Shown: positions 1-9,682 of the stretch, piece after piece
How the letters are laid out: every line of letters starts with the position of its first letter
How positions within the stretch are numbered: position 1 is the first letter of the stretch
From: Planctomycetia bacterium
GTDB lineage: Bacteria > Planctomycetota > Planctomycetia > Pirellulales > UBA1268
Length of the DNA stretch: 37,078 nucleotides
Assembly (NCBI GenBank): GCA_009926295.1
Contig: RFPF01000003.1
Coordinates: 1-37,078 of the forward strand
Direction of reading: 5' to 3'
Translations under genes and position numbers: made by a program
Notes under the pieces: generated by a model
Database searches by the model: none
What the model saw: the letters and a program-made list of their open reading frames with translations, nothing else
Told to the model about the DNA's origin: nothing

Positions 1-2664
1 GGCGTAGGTCGCGATGCCCAGCGGCAGCGACGGCTCCACCTCCGGGCGGATCGACAGCGTCCGCCCCGCGAGCGGCTGGTCGATCACGCCCTCCTCGTCG
101 AGGCAGCACTCGATCCGCTCGGGCGTGACGCGGATCCGGATCGAATACCACCGACCCGTGTCGAACGCGCGGTAGAGCGTGGTGCCGTTGCGGGCCGCAT
201 CGAGGCCGTCGATGCTCGACAGCCCGACGACACTGCCCCCCCAGCCGCCCACGATCAGGCTGCACGGGTCGTCTCCCACCGGGAAGGTGAGCCCGCAGAA
301 GAAGTCTCCGCCGTCGCGGCGCTGGGCCTCCAGCACGAGTTCGTAGTTCTGGCGCGGAAAATCGCCGGTCCACGTGATGCCGCTGAGATCAGCCCCCATG
401 CCGATCTCGATCGCACCGTCCACGACGGACACCTCCCCCTCGCCGCCGAACTGCGTGGGCTTCCACCGCCCGAGCCCGCCGCCGTCGAACATCGGCCGCC
501 ACCCCCCGTCGCCGGCTGCGGTGCCGCCGGGAGCCGCGATCTCCGCCAGGAGCGCTCCCGCGGCATAGACCTTCTCCAGGGCCGCCCGGATTCCCGGGGC
601 AGCGACCGCCACGGCCCGGGCCCGCACGTCGTCGTAGGCGACGTCGAGGGCGAGCGACTGGATGTTGCCGTCGAAGATGAGCCCCACGAGCTCACCGCGC
701 ACGTTCACGACGGGGCTGCCCGAGTTGCCGCCGATGATGTCCGCCGTCGAGACGAAGTTGAAGGGGGTTTCGAGAAAGGCGGTGTCGCGTTCGAGCACGG
801 GCCGCAGGTCGCGCCACTTCGGCGGCAGGTCGAACGGGGGCGTGTCGTGCTTCGCGGCCGCCCGGGCGAAGAGGCCGCGGTAGTCGGTGATCGCCGGCAC
901 ACGTCGCCCCTCCTCCTCGTAGCCCGCCACCGTGCCGTACGCCAGCCGCAGTGTGAAGGTGGCATCCGGATAGTTGCTTTCACCCCCGGCCGCAAACACC
1001 GCCTCGGTGAGTTCGGCATGGGCCTGCCGCTTCAGCTCGCCTGCCGCCTCCACGATCTTCCTCAGTGACCGCGACTCGGCGTCCACGGTGCGGGCGAGCG
1101 CGAGCATCGGATCGGCGGACGCCGCCACGGCCGCCTTGCCGCCATCGTAGAGAGCGCGCCTCGTATCGGGCCGGCTGCCCCCGGGCCTCTTGCCGAGCCC
1201 GGTGCCGGCCACCAGTTCCGCGGCCCGCTCGCGCGGCGACTTCCCGGCGAACACCTGCACCACGAGCGGGTCGTCGGCCCCGAGCGCCGCGGCGAGGGCC
1301 GTGAGCGAGTCGGCGAGTTTCACCACCTCGAACGCGTCGTAGATCGGCTCCGGGGAAAAGAGCTGGAGTTCGAGCGACGCACGGTTGGAGTCCCGATATT
1401 CCCGGAGCCGCTCGCCGCTCGGCTTCGCCGCCTCCTCTGCGGCCCGCAGGAGCATCCGCGCATTCGCGAAATACTGGCAATTGAATCCGACAGCACCCTC
1501 GAGCATCGCGTGTCGGAGGGCCACGCGGGCGAGATCGTCCTCGGCACGGTCGATCCGCTCGAACGGCGACGGCCCCGCCTTGGCGGGTCTGGCTGCCAGG
1601 AGCGTTCGCAGCCGCGCCTCATCGGTCCGCTTCCGCGCCAGGAGCGTGGGCTCGAGGAGCGCCGCAAGCAGCCCCTCGCGGTTCTTGCGGGCATTCTGCA
1701 CGCCGAAAAGATCGCCCATCGCCTGCCGTCGCTCCTCGGGCCCCTCGCCCGCGTAGGCCGCATAGAGCGATTCGAGCCTGTTGATCGTCGCGAGCGCGAA
1801 CGGCACCTGCCGGTCCCGCATGGCGACGAGTTCACGCACGGAGTTGGCCCGGTCGGTGTGGCCTGGATGCCCCGACACGAAGACGAGGTCCCCTGGCTGC
1901 GCTCCCCGCGCGGCCCATGCGAGGTGGTGCGGTACCCGGGCCGGTCGACCCTCCTCGTATGCCCGGAAGAAGCACACGTCGAGGTTGTACCGCGGAAATT
2001 CGAAGTTGTCGGCGTCGCCGCCGAAGAAGGCGATCTGCTGCTCCGGGGCGAACACGAGCCGCACGTCGGTGTACTTCTTCGCGCGATAGAGGTGGTAGCG
2101 GCCTCCCTGGTAGAGCGTGACCACGTCGCTGCGGAGGCCCGTGCCGGCGAGCGACTCCTGCTCGATCTCGGCCATCACGCGCCGCCGGGCGGCGAACGCG
2201 GCCTCGGAATCCATCCCCGGCGTCACGGCCTCCTGCACGCGGGCCGTCACGTCCTCGATCGAGATCAGCACGTTGAGCTCGAGGTCGAGGCAGCGCACCT
2301 CCTCCTCGCGCGTGGCGGCGTAGAATCCGTCGCGGTACAGGTTGCGGTCGGGCGTGCCGAGCTTCTGGAGGGCGTCGGCACCCACATGGTGGTTGGTGAG
2401 CACGAGTCCGTCGGCCGACACGAACGAGCCCGAGCCTCCGGAGTTGAACCGCACCGATGCCTGCTGGAGGTGCGTGAGCCAGTCCGGCGTGATCTTCTCC
2501 TGCCCGAGTCCGGCGGCGTGGTCGCGTTCGAGCAGCGCGAGCGGCGGATGGCTGAACAGCCACATGCCCTCGTCGGCCAACGCCACGGCGGCCCACGGCC
2601 ACTCGGCGACGAGGAGGCAGAGCGGGAGGAAGCGGAGCACGGCCAGCGGGGAGGCGAGCGGCAT
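1..2664 (-). CDS. Peptidase S46 family (dipeptidyl-peptidase 7/11-like) with C-terminal DUF1080/3-keto-disaccharide hydrolase-like domain; truncated by window edge
   Basis: Reading the minus strand from ATG at 2664 gives an open frame to position 1 (not in the ORF track, as it has no stop in the window). Signal-like N-terminus MPLASPLAVLRFLPLCLLVAEWPWA..., then DEGMWLF, TNHHVGAD and TADIIGGNSGSPVVNVRGELVGLIFDGN (S46 His and Ser motifs), followed by MFDGGGLGRWKP...FCGLTFPVGDDPCSLIVGGWGGSVVGLSSIDG (DUF1080-like). Confidence 0.92.
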   Translation of the reverse strand, partial: MPLASPLAVLRFLPLCLLVAEWPWAAVALADEGMWLFSHPPLALLERDHAAGLGQEKITPDWLTHLQQASVRFNSGGSGSFVSADGLVLTNHHVGADALQKLGTPDRNLYRDGFYAATREEEVRCLDLELNVLISIEDVTARVQEAVTPGMDSEAAFAARRRVMAEIEQESLAGTGLRSDVVTLYQGGRYHLYRAKKYTDVRLVFAPEQQIAFFGGDADNFEFPRYNLDVCFFRAYEEGRPARVPHHLAWAARGAQPGDLVFVSGHPGHTDRANSVRELVAMRDRQVPFALATINRLESLYAAYAGEGPEERRQAMGDLFGVQNARKNREGLLAALLEPTLLARKRTDEARLRTLLAARPAKAGPSPFERIDRAEDDLARVALRHAMLEGAVGFNCQYFANARMLLRAAEEAAKPSGERLREYRDSNRASLELQLFSPEPIYDAFEVVKLADSLTALAAALGADDPLVVQVFAGKSPRERAAELVAGTGLGKRPGGSRPDTRRALYDGGKAAVAASADPMLALARTVDAESRSLRKIVEAAGELKRQAHAELTEAVFAAGGESNYPDATFTLRLAYGTVAGYEEEGRRVPAITDYRGLFARAAAKHDTPPFDLPPKWRDLRPVLERDTAFLETPFNFVSTADIIGGNSGSPVVNVRGELVGLIFDGNIQSLALDVAYDDVRARAVAVAAPGIRAALEKVYAAGALLAEIAAPGGTAAGDGGWRPMFDGGGLGRWKPTQFGGEGEVSVVDGAIEIGMGADLSGITWTGDFPRQNYELVLEAQRRDGGDFFCGLTFPVGDDPCSLIVGGWGGSVVGLSSIDGLDAARNGTTLYRAFDTGRWYSIRIRVTPERIECCLDEEGVIDQPLAGRTLSIRPEVEPSLPLGIATYA

Positions 2665-2801
2665 GCCCGCAGAGTATCCGAAAGCCCGGCCGCCGTCCCG
2701 GCCCTTCGAGGGCTTGCCGGCAGTAGTGTTCATGCGTACACTTCCACGACGACGGCCGTTTCGGCCGCGACGATCCCCACCATCACAACGAGGGTGCTCC
2801 C

Positions 2802-4340
2802 ATGCTCGCCCGACTCCGAACCTTCTCGCTGCTCGGCATCGACGCCGTGCCGATCGACGTCGAAGTCGACGTGTCGGCCGGAGCCCTGCCTGCCACCGTA
2901 CTTGTCGGCCTTCCCGATACGGCCATCCGCGAGAGCACGCACCGTGTGGCGCGGGCGATGGTCAACTCCGGCTTCAACCGCCCCAACGACCGGATCGTCG
3001 TCAACCTCGCCCCGGCGGAGATTCCCAAGCAGGCTGCCACGTTCGACCTCCCGATCACGCTCGGCATCCTGGCGGGGAGCGGGCAATTCTCCTCGCAACG
3101 ATTCGACGACTACGCCGTGGTGGGTGAACTGTCGTTGGAGGGCTTCACGCGGCCGGCCCGCGGCGCCCTGTCGATGGCGATCGCCGCCGCCCGCCAGAAG
3201 CGGCTGCGGGGGGTGGTGGTTCCCACCGCGAGCGCAACCGAGGCAGCCGTCGTCGAGGACGTCGAGATCATTCCCGTCTCGACGCTCTCCGAGGCGGTTC
3301 AGTTCTTCTCCGGCGATCTCGACATACCCCCCACGCCACCACGGGTGACGGAGTGGTTCGACCGCTTCGCGAACTACGACGTCGATTTCGCGGACGTCAG
3401 GGGACAGGAGGCGGCCAAGCGTGCGATCTGCGTCGCAGCGGCCGGGGGACACAACGTGGCCATGCTGGGGCCGCCTGGGGGCGGCAAGACGATGCTCGCC
3501 AAACGCATCCCCACGATCCTGCCCCAGCTCACGGCCTCCGAATCGATCGAGACCACCCGCATCTACAGCGCCCTCGGCCTCGTTTCCCCAGGTCAGCCGC
3601 TGCTGGCCACGCGGCCGTTTCGCGCCCCGCATCACACGATCTCGGAGGCCGGCCTCGTGGGCGGCCGGTCCATCCCCATGCCTGGCGAGATCAGCCTCGC
3701 TCACAACGGCGTCCTGTTCCTCGACGAACTGCCCGAGTTCAACCGGCGCACGCTCGAGGTGCTGCGGCAGCCGCTGGAGGACGGCACCGTGACGATCAGC
3801 CGCGCCCTCACGACGTCGCGTTTCCCGGCCGACTTCATGCTCGTGGCGGCCTTCAATCCCTGCCCGTGCGGCTACCGCGGCGATCCCCGGAGGCAGTGCC
3901 AGTGCACGCCGCCGCAGGTCGAGAAATACATGGGTAAGGTCTCCGGGCCGCTGCTGGATCGGATCGACATCCATTTGGAGGTTCCCGCGGTGCCGTTTCG
4001 CGAACTCTCGGCCGCACGGCCGGGCACGTCGAGTCGCCAGATGCGGGAGGCGGTGCTTTCCGCCCGAACGCGGCAGGCGGAGCGTTTCGCCGGTTTGGCG
4101 ACGCGATCCAACGCCAGGATGACGAGCCGCGAGGTGCGAGAGTTCTGCCCGCTCGACCCCCCCGCCGTCGACCTCCTCCGCGGCGCGGTCTCAGATCTCG
4201 GCCTCTCCGCCCGCGCCCACGACAAGGTCCTCCGTGTGGCTCGTACCGTCGCCGACCTCGACGGAGCCGATCGAATCGGCGCCGGCCACGTGAGCGAGGC
4301 GATCAACTACCGCCTGCTCGACCGCAGCCTGTGGACCTGA
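2802..4340 (+). CDS. YifB/ComM family Mg-chelatase-like AAA ATPase
   Basis: 512 aa; MLARLRTFSLLGIDAVPIDVEVDVSAG N-terminus, GPPGGGKTMLAKR Walker A, PCPCGYRGDPRRQCQC motif typical of YifB/ComM. Confidence 0.95.
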   Translation: MLARLRTFSLLGIDAVPIDVEVDVSAGALPATVLVGLPDTAIRESTHRVARAMVNSGFNRPNDRIVVNLAPAEIPKQAATFDLPITLGILAGSGQFSSQRFDDYAVVGELSLEGFTRPARGALSMAIAAARQKRLRGVVVPTASATEAAVVEDVEIIPVSTLSEAVQFFSGDLDIPPTPPRVTEWFDRFANYDVDFADVRGQEAAKRAICVAAAGGHNVAMLGPPGGGKTMLAKRIPTILPQLTASESIETTRIYSALGLVSPGQPLLATRPFRAPHHTISEAGLVGGRSIPMPGEISLAHNGVLFLDELPEFNRRTLEVLRQPLEDGTVTISRALTTSRFPADFMLVAAFNPCPCGYRGDPRRQCQCTPPQVEKYMGKVSGPLLDRIDIHLEVPAVPFRELSAARPGTSSRQMREAVLSARTRQAERFAGLATRSNARMTSREVREFCPLDPPAVDLLRGAVSDLGLSARAHDKVLRVARTVADLDGADRIGAGHVSEAINYRLLDRSLWT

Positions 4341-4376
4341 ACCCCCGAAATATCAGCCTCGACTGCTGGCGGAGGC

Positions 4377-5135
4377 ATGTGCGAAACTCCCGTCATGACG
4401 GTGCCGCTCCGACCCCTCGCTCCCTCCCCCGACGACTCGCGGCCGGCCATGGACGGGTGGGATCGCAGGACGCTCCTCGGCTCCGCAACGGCCCTGGCGA
4501 TCCTCGGTGCGATGGCTCTGGCGATCGATCTGCCGGTCGCGGAATGGTGCAAGATGGGCGGCGTGCCCAAGGAACTGCAGCGATTCCTCAACTTTTCGGA
4601 GGTCTTCGCGCATACGATGGGTGCCGCGGCACTCCTCGCGACGGCGCTCGTGCTCGACCCCGGATTGGCCTTCCCGTCGCTGCGGTGGCCGGCGATCCGC
4701 TGGCCGTCGTTCCAGCCGTCGGTGGAGCGGGAGCGGATGGCCCGCATGATCGGTGCGACGGCCTGCGGCGGGCTGGCGGTCGATGTCGTCAAACTCCTGG
4801 TGGATCGGGCACGCCCCCGGGCCATCGACGTCGCGGCCCAGTCGTCGGCGCTCGCGACCTTCGGCGTCGTTCCCGCCACCGGCAGCCATTCAGACGCCAA
4901 CAGTTTCCCCTCGGGGCATGCCGCCGTCGCCTGCGGTCTGTTGGCGGCGCTGGCGTGGCGGTATCCCCGCGGGCGGTGGCTGTTCATGCTCTTCGCCGCG
5001 AGCGCCGCCCTGCAGCGAGTGGCAACGGCGGCACACTACCCCAGCGACGTGTGCCTCGGTGCGGCCCTGGGCCTCGTCGGGGCGGCGATCTTTCTCGCGG
5101 GCCGGCCGGAATCAGCCATCTCCAGGGAGGCGTGA
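4377..5135 (+). CDS. PAP2 family phosphatase, membrane
   Basis: KLLVDRARP (KxxxxxxRP), FPSGHAAVACG (PSGH) and RVATAAHYPSDV (RxxxxxHxxxD) motifs, with several hydrophobic helices. Confidence 0.9.
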   Translation: MCETPVMTVPLRPLAPSPDDSRPAMDGWDRRTLLGSATALAILGAMALAIDLPVAEWCKMGGVPKELQRFLNFSEVFAHTMGAAALLATALVLDPGLAFPSLRWPAIRWPSFQPSVERERMARMIGATACGGLAVDVVKLLVDRARPRAIDVAAQSSALATFGVVPATGSHSDANSFPSGHAAVACGLLAALAWRYPRGRWLFMLFAASAALQRVATAAHYPSDVCLGAALGLVGAAIFLAGRPESAISREA

Positions 5136-5160
5136 GGGTTGGATGAGATTTTGCAGTCGT

Positions 5161-5190
5161 TTGGCACGCGTCTCGCGTTCTTGATACGAT
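5161..5190 (+). promoter_or_regulatory. Putative sigma-70 type promoter for the response regulator
   Basis: TTGGCA (5161-5166), 18-nt spacer, TACGAT (5185-5190), upstream of ATG 5245. Confidence 0.4.
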
Positions 5191-5244
5191 CGTGCGTCGC
5201 ACACAGGTGATCGTTCGCCGGATCGACCACACCGGATTGCCAGC

Positions 5245-5709
5245 ATGCCAACCCAGAAACGCTCGCGGAAAGTCGCCGCCCCTGCGGAGGCCCCCGATCG
5301 CGACGGCCCAACGCCGGCTGCCGCAGCCAAGGCGGGCGTTGCCGGCGGCGGCAAGCGGGTGCTCCTCGTCGACGACGACGTCGAGATCATCGAATCGATG
5401 AAGGCGGTTCTCGAGTCGAAGGGATACGAGATTTTGGTAGCGCGTGACGGCAACCAAGGGCTCGTGCTCGCCGAGCAGGAAAACCCCGACCTCGTCGTGC
5501 TCGACATGATGATGCCGAAACGCAGCGGGTTTCTCGTGCTTGAACGGCTTCGTCGCAGCCGCTCCGTGCCGCTGCGCGTGATCATGATCACCGCCAACGA
5601 GGGCAGCCGTCACAAGGCGTACGCCGAGATGCTCGGTGTCGACGACTACATCCGCAAGCCGTTCGCGATGGACAGGCTGCTGGACAGCGTGCAGCGGCTG
5701 CTTTCCTGA
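5245..5709 (+). CDS. Receiver-domain-only response regulator
   Basis: VLLVDDD..., LVVLDMMMPKRSG, IMITA, IRKPF motifs; no output domain. Confidence 0.93.
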   Translation: MPTQKRSRKVAAPAEAPDRDGPTPAAAAKAGVAGGGKRVLLVDDDVEIIESMKAVLESKGYEILVARDGNQGLVLAEQENPDLVVLDMMMPKRSGFLVLERLRRSRSVPLRVIMITANEGSRHKAYAEMLGVDDYIRKPFAMDRLLDSVQRLLS

Positions 5710-5779
5710 GCGGATTCGACCCCCACCGGGCCCCCGCAGCATCCGCAATCTGGGCAGGATGCGCAGCGAAAGCCTGAGA

Positions 5780-5808
5780 TTGACCCGGTTTTGACCGCCG
5801 CCTACATT
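5780..5808 (+). promoter_or_regulatory. Putative sigma-70 promoter upstream of dnaG-rpoD
   Basis: TTGACC (5780-5785), 17-nt spacer, TACATT (5803-5808), 42 nt before the GTG start of dnaG. Confidence 0.55.
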
Positions 5809-5850
5809 CCGGCGGTGACCTGAGCGCGGCTGGTTCCAGGGAAGGTTGGC

Positions 5851-7713
5851 GTGCCCATTTCTCCGGTTTCATCGTCGTCCGTGGCCGGAACGTCGCTCCA
5901 TGACGACGCCAAGGAGCGGGTGCGCGACGCGACCGACATCGTCGATCTGGTGGGTACGTACTTCGCGCTGCGTCGCGCCGGCAAGGCCATGGTTGGCCTG
6001 TGCCCATGGCACGAGGACTCCCGGCCCAGCTTCCACGTGAATCCCGAGCGGCAGACGTTCCGCTGCTGGGTCTGCAACGTGGGCGGGGATGTCTTCAGTT
6101 TCCTCATGCGGATGGAAAAACTGGAGTTCCGCGAGGCACTGGAGCATCTCGCCGAGCGGGCTGGCATCCAGCTCACCCGCGGCCGCGGACCATCCACCGA
6201 CGAAAAATCCGCGTTGCTCAAGGCCCTCGCGTGGGCCGCCGAGCGATTCGCTGGCTGCCTTCAGCATGGCGGGGAAGCCGGCGCGGCCCGCGACTACCTC
6301 GCCGAACGCGGCCTCTCCGCCGAGACGATCGCGAAGTTCCAGCTCGGGTTCGCCCCGCCGGCGTGGGACTGGCTGCTGCGACAGGCTTCTGCCGCGGGAA
6401 TCCCCACTCCCCACCTCGCCCGCACCGGTCTGGCCGTGGAGCGGCAGGATCGCTCCGGTCACTACGACCGGTTTCGCGACCGGGTCATGTTCCCGATCCG
6501 CGACCCGCTGGGCCGCTGCGTCGCGTTCGGAGGCCGCGTGCTCCCGGGCGCCGCGCCCGACGCCGCCAAATACATCAACTCGCCGGAGACGCCGCTGTTC
6601 TCCAAGAGTTCCATGCTCTACGGGCTCGACACGGCCCGCGACGCCATGACCGCCTCGCGCCGCGCCGTCGTCGTCGAGGGCTACACCGACTGCCTGGCGG
6701 CACGCCAGGCCGGCGTCGACGACGTGGTGGCCGTGCTCGGCACCGCCCTTGGAGAGAAACACGCCAAGCTGCTGCGTCGCTATGCCGATCGCATCGTGCT
6801 CGTCCTCGACGGCGACGACGCAGGCCGCCGCCGTGCCGACGAGATCCTCGACGTGATCCTCGCCGAGCCGATCGACGTGAGGATCGCCCGCCTTCCTTCG
6901 GGCGTCGATCCGTGCGAATTCGTCCTCGACCGCGGTCGTGACGCCTTCGAGGCGCTCCTCGACGCCGCGGTGGATCCACTGGAGTACCGCATGGATGAGG
7001 CGGTGGCGAGGCTGGCCGGCCGCCGGGGTGACGACGCCGTGCTGGCGGCCGTCGAGAGCGTGCTCCGCCCTCTCGCGAACGCGTCGGAACGCTCGCCCCT
7101 GAGCCCGTCTCAAAGGCAGCTCCGCGAGGACCAGGTGCTCGGCCGCCTGTCGCGCCGCTTCGGGCTTTCGCGCGACGCGCTGCGCGAGCGGCTTCGCGAG
7201 CTGCGGTCGCAGCGGGTGGTGCCCGTATCCGCTCCTCCGGGCGACCGTCCCGAGGCGCCGGCGGTCGGCCGTCTCCCGGCGTGGGACCGCGAGGTGATCG
7301 AGGTGCTCGTCGGCGTTCCCGACGGCATCGGGCTGATCGTCCGCGAGGTGCCCGCGTCGGATCTCGAAACTCCCGAGGGACGCGCCGTGCTCGAGGCCGC
7401 GCGGCGCATGCACGACGCCGGCAAGCCGGTCGCCCTGCCCGGGCTGCTCCTGGCCATCACCGACCCCGCTCTCCAGAGCCTGCTCGTCGCCGTCGATGAA
7501 TCGACCTCCGCGCGGGGGCCGGTCGATCCGGCCGAGCGGCTGCACCACCTCGAGGATGCCCTGCGACGCCGCTCCGCCCAGCGGCAGGCGCACGAGAGCA
7601 CCCTCGCACTGAAATCCTCCGGGCTGGATCCCGGCTCGGAGGCGGCTTTGTTGGAGCGACTCGTCGCACAGCGGCGGGTCGCCCAGGGCATGTCCGAACC
7701 CAAGGATGGGTGA
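5851..7713 (+). CDS. dnaG: DNA primase
   Basis: Zinc motif CPWHEDSRPSFHVNPERQTFRCWVC, TOPRIM VVVEGYTDCLA and LDGDDAG; 620 aa; GTG start. Confidence 0.97.
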   Translation: MPISPVSSSSVAGTSLHDDAKERVRDATDIVDLVGTYFALRRAGKAMVGLCPWHEDSRPSFHVNPERQTFRCWVCNVGGDVFSFLMRMEKLEFREALEHLAERAGIQLTRGRGPSTDEKSALLKALAWAAERFAGCLQHGGEAGAARDYLAERGLSAETIAKFQLGFAPPAWDWLLRQASAAGIPTPHLARTGLAVERQDRSGHYDRFRDRVMFPIRDPLGRCVAFGGRVLPGAAPDAAKYINSPETPLFSKSSMLYGLDTARDAMTASRRAVVVEGYTDCLAARQAGVDDVVAVLGTALGEKHAKLLRRYADRIVLVLDGDDAGRRRADEILDVILAEPIDVRIARLPSGVDPCEFVLDRGRDAFEALLDAAVDPLEYRMDEAVARLAGRRGDDAVLAAVESVLRPLANASERSPLSPSQRQLREDQVLGRLSRRFGLSRDALRERLRELRSQRVVPVSAPPGDRPEAPAVGRLPAWDREVIEVLVGVPDGIGLIVREVPASDLETPEGRAVLEAARRMHDAGKPVALPGLLLAITDPALQSLLVAVDESTSARGPVDPAERLHHLEDALRRRSAQRQAHESTLALKSSGLDPGSEAALLERLVAQRRVAQGMSEPKDG

Positions 7714-7737
7714 GGGTGCCCGCCTCGTCGCTGCAAT

Positions 7738-7769
7738 CGATCCGCCGCGGACTTCACCCAGGCGGATCG
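7738..7769. other. Intergenic inverted repeat (hairpin) between dnaG and rpoD
   Basis: CGATCCGCC (7738-7746) and GGCGGATCG (7761-7769), perfect 9-bp stem with 14-nt loop. Confidence 0.55.
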
Positions 7770-7814
7770 GGGGGCGGTGCGCGAGTGACGGTACGATGGT
7801 GAAGGAGACCCTCG

Positions 7815-9524
7815 ATGAGCATGCCCAACAGGATCGCGACCCAGGCCAGAGCCCTTCCGGCAACCGATGCCCGCAGCGGTGGCGCGCCGGCCACGCACGG
7901 TGACCACGAACTCACGGCCCTCGTCGCCACAGGCCTGTCGCAGGGCTATCTGACGTTCGACCAGGTCAACGCCTTCCTGCCCGACGAGGCGGTCGATCCC
8001 GAGAAGATCGACTCGCTGCTCGTCGCCCTCGAGGAGAAGGGAATCGATCTCGTCGACACGCCACCCGTCGCGGAATCGGCCGACGTTCCTGCGGCGCCCG
8101 TCAAGCCGCGACGTGACGAGCCGATCACGACCGCACCGTCGAACGCCGCCAACGACCCGATCCGCATGTACCTCGCCCAGATGGCCGAAATCCCGCTGCT
8201 CACGCGGCAGGAGGAGATCTCTCTGGCGAAGAGGATCGAAGTGACGCGGAAGCGGTTCCGCCGGGCGATCCTCGGCTGCTCTTATTCCCTCCGGGCCACC
8301 GTCGACACGCTGAAGCGGGTGCACGAGGGTGGCCTCCCGTTCGACCGTACGATCAAGGTGTCACTCACGGAGCGGCTCACGAAGGAGCAGATCCTCGCGC
8401 GGATGCCGCACAACCTCGCCACCCTCGACCACCTCATCGGGCAGAGCAGGGCCGACTTCCGCCTGCTGATCAGCAGGCGTACACCGCCCGCCGAGGCACT
8501 CGCGGCGCGAATGCGCTTTCGGCGGGCTCGTGCCAAGTCGCTGACCCTCGTCGAGGAACTCAGCCTCCGCACCCGGCGCGTGCAACCGCTGATGAAACTC
8601 TTGCGGGGCATGTCGTCGCGGATGGACCGGCTCCAGCAGGATCTGCGGGCGCTGGCCCACGGCGAAGGCTCCCGCGACGACCGCGCGGACATGCGGAAGG
8701 AACTGCGGGATCTGATGCTCACCACGCTGGAGAGCCCCCGGTCGCTGCGCACGCGGGTGGGGACGCTCGACAGGCTGCGCGACGAATACGAGGCCGCCAA
8801 GCGCAACCTCTCGGCGGCGAACCTGCGCCTGGTGGTCTCGATCGCGAAGAAATACCGCAACCGTGGCCTGTCCTTCCTCGACCTCATCCAGGAGGGCAAC
8901 ACCGGGCTGATGCGCGCGGTCGACAAGTACGAGTACCGCCGTGGCTTCAAATTTTCGACCTACGCGACCTGGTGGATCCGGCAGGCGATCACCCGCGCGA
9001 TCGCCGACCAGTCGCGCACGATCCGCATCCCGGTGCACATGATCGATGTCCTGTCGAAGCTGCGCACGACCGCCAAGAAGCTGCTCCATGAGTTCGGCCG
9101 CGAGCCGAGCGTCGAGGAGATTGCCCAGGCGGCGGGCGTCGGGCTCGAGGAGGCCCGCCGTGTGATCGACATGGGACGGCAGCCGATGAGTCTCGATCGG
9201 CCCGTCGGGGAAAGCGAGGACGCGAGCTTCAGCGAGTTCGTCGAAGATGTCGGCACTGCGAGCCCCACCGAGTCCACCACGACCGGCCTGCTCAAGGACC
9301 GCATCGAGTCGCTCCTCAAGACGCTCACCTACCGTGAACGGGAAATCATCCGCCTGCGCTACGGGCTCACCGACGGGTACACCTACACGCTCGAGGAGGT
9401 GGGGCGGATCTTCCGCGTCACGCGCGAGCGGGTGCGTCAGATCGAGGCGAAGGCCGTGAAGAAACTGCAGCATCCGGTGCGGTCGAAACAGCTCGAGGCG
9501 TTTCTCTCAGGCGTGGACGGCTGA
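7815..9524 (+). CDS. rpoD: RNA polymerase primary sigma factor
   Basis: Region 1.1-like N-terminus, region 2 ([61 protein letters not shown]), region 4 ([28 protein letters not shown]). Confidence 0.97.
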   Translation: MSMPNRIATQARALPATDARSGGAPATHGDHELTALVATGLSQGYLTFDQVNAFLPDEAVDPEKIDSLLVALEEKGIDLVDTPPVAESADVPAAPVKPRRDEPITTAPSNAANDPIRMYLAQMAEIPLLTRQEEISLAKRIEVTRKRFRRAILGCSYSLRATVDTLKRVHEGGLPFDRTIKVSLTERLTKEQILARMPHNLATLDHLIGQSRADFRLLISRRTPPAEALAARMRFRRARAKSLTLVEELSLRTRRVQPLMKLLRGMSSRMDRLQQDLRALAHGEGSRDDRADMRKELRDLMLTTLESPRSLRTRVGTLDRLRDEYEAAKRNLSAANLRLVVSIAKKYRNRGLSFLDLIQEGNTGLMRAVDKYEYRRGFKFSTYATWWIRQAITRAIADQSRTIRIPVHMIDVLSKLRTTAKKLLHEFGREPSVEEIAQAAGVGLEEARRVIDMGRQPMSLDRPVGESEDASFSEFVEDVGTASPTESTTTGLLKDRIESLLKTLTYREREIIRLRYGLTDGYTYTLEEVGRIFRVTRERVRQIEAKAVKKLQHPVRSKQLEAFLSGVDG

Positions 9525-9540
9525 ACGTCGAGGCCTGCCC

Positions 9541-9578
9541 CTCGACCGGCCGATGCCCGGTTTTTTCGGCCGGTCGAG
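9541..9578 (+). terminator. Putative hairpin/terminator after rpoD
   Basis: CTCGACCGGCCGA (9541-9553) / TCGGCCGGTCGAG (9566-9578), perfect 13-bp stem; a T-run (9561-9566) lies in the loop and first stem position rather than after the stem. Confidence 0.45.
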
Positions 9579-9682
9579 CGGGGCCGCGACGGCGGCGCGG
9601 CATTGTGGTGGCCCACTTCCACGCGCTGCTACACTCGGGTCCCGGCGGATGGACACACCGTCCCCGATCCCGAGGAGCACGC

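Noticed and set aside
1-2664. Possibility that the S46 region is a frameshifted pseudogene because the ORF track shows only fragments
   Set aside because: The correct minus frame is open from ATG 2664 to the window edge; the track omits it only because no stop lies in the window.
1510-3348. 612-aa plus-strand ORF
   Set aside because: Runs across the S46 peptidase (minus) and the yifB start in the wrong frame; composition of a shadow ORF.
5869-7863. 664-aa antisense ORF over dnaG
   Set aside because: Shadow of dnaG; low-complexity composition and no domain.
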